A stretch of 64,000 nt of DNA, from positions 5,120,501 through 5,184,500 of the forward strand of contig JADJPE010000005.1 of NCBI GenBank assembly GCA_016713425.1. The letters run 5' to 3'. Below, one piece after another: positions 62,710-64,000 of this stretch. The position numbers were made by a program, and so were the translations under genes. Under the pieces are notes generated by a model. The model did not search any database, was not told the origin of the DNA, and saw only the letters and a list, made by a program, of their open reading frames with translations. Each line of letters opens with the position of its first letter. Position 1 is the first letter of the stretch. This DNA comes from Deltaproteobacteria bacterium. GTDB taxonomy: Bacteria > Myxococcota > Kuafuiibacteriia > Kuafuiibacteriales > Kuafuiibacteriaceae.

Positions 62710-63669
62710 CTAGGGCGCGCTGTCCATTTCTTGTTCCTCGGGGCTGAAGAGTCGCTGGATCAACAACGTAAGGCATGTTCGGTCGAGGCGGATGTGGACG
62801 GCCCGCAGGAGGTCGGCGATCGCCGAACGGAACTCTGCGGCCGACGAGAAGCGATCGCAGGGGGAGGGTGAGAGCGCGGTCTCGATGATCCAAGTCAGGG
62901 CCGGATGGAGGTCGGGCCGGTGTCGGTCGATGCGCGGCACGATCGCGCCTTGAGCGACCATATTGAGAAGGTCAGTTTCAGTGTCGGCCGTGAGCAGCAG
63001 GCGACCCGTGACGAGTTCGTACAGCACCACGCCGAGCGCGAAGAGGTCGCTTCGGTGATCAAGCGGCTCATTGCGGAGTTGCTCCGGAGCCATGTAACAG
63101 CAATAGCCCTTGCCTCCGCCAATGTTGAGGCCTCGGTGGGTTCGTCGCCGGGTGCTCGCGAAGCTCAAGCCAAAGTCTGACAGCCGAACACCGCCGGTCG
63201 GCGTCAGCAGAATGTTGGAGTGCGAGATGTCTCCGTGCAGGACCGGGAGCGGCTCTCCGTGGGCGCCGCGGAGGGTATGCGCATACTGCAAGGCTTCCAG
63301 CACTCGATCCGCGACGAAGAGCGCGACCTCCGTCGGGAACCCAAGTCTGCGCTGGCCGCATCGACTGAGCACGCGAAGCAGATTGAACCCTCGCACGAAG
63401 TCGGTCGCGACGTAGCTGCGGCCCTCGAGCGACCCGAGATCGCGCACCTCGACAATGTTTGGGTGGTGAAGCACCGCGTACCGCTGAGCTTGAACGAGGA
63501 GCGCGTCGTGGGCGCCGTCGTCGAGCGCGCGGGTTCGGCGAAGCGCGATGCGCTGAGACTCTCCGTCGACGAACAGTACGCTGAGCGCGAGCTCGGTCGA
63601 CTCGCGGGCCGCAAGCACCCGCGTGACGTAGTAGGGACCGAAGGTGGCACCGCTCGTCTCGTTGTTCAT
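62710..63669 (-). CDS. Degenerate Ser/Thr kinase (probable pseudokinase)
   Basis: A 319-aa kinase-fold protein with weakened ATP chemistry. No glycine-rich GxGxxG loop is visible, the VAIK Lys is Arg44 (IALRRTR), and the helix-C Glu seems absent. HRD is HGD (Asp147 kept) with Asn152 and DFG Asp165 kept, and an AYMAPEQ-like CYMAPEQLR follows. There is no C-terminal membrane helix. It could be a pseudokinase scaffold, although some HGD kinases (for example aminoglycoside kinases) are active. Convergent with the active kinase at 60757-62610. Confidence 0.85.
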   Translation of the reverse strand: MNNETSGATFGPYYVTRVLAARESTELALSVLFVDGESQRIALRRTRALDDGAHDALLVQAQRYAVLHHPNIVEVRDLGSLEGRSYVATDFVRGFNLLRVLSRCGQRRLGFPTEVALFVADRVLEALQYAHTLRGAHGEPLPVLHGDISHSNILLTPTGGVRLSDFGLSFASTRRRTHRGLNIGGGKGYCCYMAPEQLRNEPLDHRSDLFALGVVLYELVTGRLLLTADTETDLLNMVAQGAIVPRIDRHRPDLHPALTWIIETALSPSPCDRFSSAAEFRSAIADLLRAVHIRLDRTCLTLLIQRLFSPEEQEMDSAP

Positions 63670-63858
63670 TGCGACTCAACGGAGATGTACCACGGCTGTT
63701 TGGAGCGCTTCTGCTCCCCAAGATGCGCGGCTGTGGCCGTTTGAACGATGCCGCTGGTTGATGCCTACGGAGTGGGCCTGAGTGGCTTGGGCGTGAACCC
63801 GAGTGCGCCGAGAAGGAGGAAGAGCGGCGCTTTTCCGATATCTGTTCCGCTTGCGAGC
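63670..63858. other. Intergenic region upstream of the pseudokinase gene
   Basis: About 190 bp between the pseudokinase start and the stop of the PEGA-like gene, both on the minus strand. I see no gene, repeat or terminator here. Confidence 0.4.
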
Positions 63859-64000
63859 TCAGGGCTCCTTCGTGAGCACGATGAGCTCGTTATCGGTCTG
63901 CCCCGGCCGGATCGTGACGGTCTTCGTCCGGTAGCCATTGGCGCGCGCGGTCACTTGGATCTCTCGGGTGCCCACCTCAACGTAGGTTTCATGCGGGTAC
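63859..64000 (-). CDS. C-terminal part of a PEGA-like protein (cut by window edge)
   Basis: An open minus-strand frame runs from the window's right edge to a TGA at 63859-63861 and encodes 46 residues. The sequence VEVGTREIQVTARANGYR followed by TVTIRPGQTDNELIVLTKEP resembles the last PEGA repeat (VxVGxRxIxVxAxGYxxxxxxVxIxPGQ) of surface or kinase-associated PEGA proteins. The rest of the gene lies to the right, and no start is visible. It is in line with the adjacent pseudokinase. Confidence 0.6.
   Translation of the reverse strand, partial: YPHETYVEVGTREIQVTARANGYRTKTVTIRPGQTDNELIVLTKEP

Overview
The window is GC-rich, with a gene-dense bacterial chromosomal layout. Gene content suggests a Myxococcota-like (former deltaproteobacterial) organism: Hanks-type Ser/Thr kinases with a C-terminal membrane anchor, a Cys-rich lipoprotein with an Asp/Ala-rich stalk, a Roadblock/LC7 protein, an orphan penicillin-acylase homologue and many Ala/Arg/Asp-rich linkers. 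This is inferred from style of gene content; no 16S or marker phylogeny was possible. Most genes are housekeeping; the clearest accessory DNA is a pair of tandem insertion sequences.

Layout. 1-5.4 kb: end of an unknown gene, a small membrane protein, a large unknown protein, an agmatine deiminase / N-carbamoylputrescine amidase pair for putrescine synthesis, and a hemerythrin-like protein. 5.5-16.2 kb (minus strand): one long co-directional run, sigma-70 factor > unknown 186-aa protein > glutamate dehydrogenase > ilvB > leuC > leuD > cimA > leuB. CimA makes citramalate from pyruvate and acetyl-CoA, LeuCD and LeuB convert it to 2-oxobutyrate, and IlvB takes that onward, so the run encodes a threonine-independent isoleucine route. 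A strong hairpin plus U-tract lies just before ilvB. 16.3-22.2 kb: a second glutamate dehydrogenase, a tiny overlapping ORF, a radical SAM protein, tRNA-Phe, a Pal-like lipoprotein, endonuclease III and a DUF4301 protein. 22.2-24.8 kb: two head-to-tail copies of a 1328-bp ISAzo13-type element; the left one entered at the stop codon of the DUF4301 gene and the right one is frameshifted.

24.9-35.6 kb: Roadblock/LC7 protein, MenH-like hydrolase, a MoxR-type ATPase with a VWA protein (RavA/ViaA-like), a DUF2279 protein, a penicillin-acylase homologue, GTP-dependent PEP carboxykinase, a dCMP-deaminase-like protein and a YecA/SEC-C protein. 35.7-42.9 kb: cell wall and cysteine genes (lytic transglycosylase, bifunctional PBP, cysK, serine acetyltransferase). 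43-52.7 kb: two small or unknown proteins, a Ser/Thr kinase, a predicted envelope protein, a heterodimeric ABC exporter and the Cys-rich lipoprotein. 52.8-64 kb: RlmD-type 23S rRNA methyltransferase, a small tyrosine phosphatase, an aldehyde dehydrogenase homologue lacking two key catalytic residues, rpmB-rpsR, an LpoA-like lipoprotein, the Bpt leucyltransferase, a PDZ protein, one active-looking and one degenerate Ser/Thr kinase, and the end of a PEGA-like gene cut by the window.

A recurring theme is short in-frame tandem repeats (6-18 bp units) inside many otherwise conserved genes, most strikingly an Arg-Asp repeat at the N-terminus of ribosomal protein S18. I did not find a convincing wholly new defence or metabolic system. 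The best leads are the altered aldehyde dehydrogenase, the ilvB leader hairpin, the S18 extension, the tandem IS pair and the repeat expansions.
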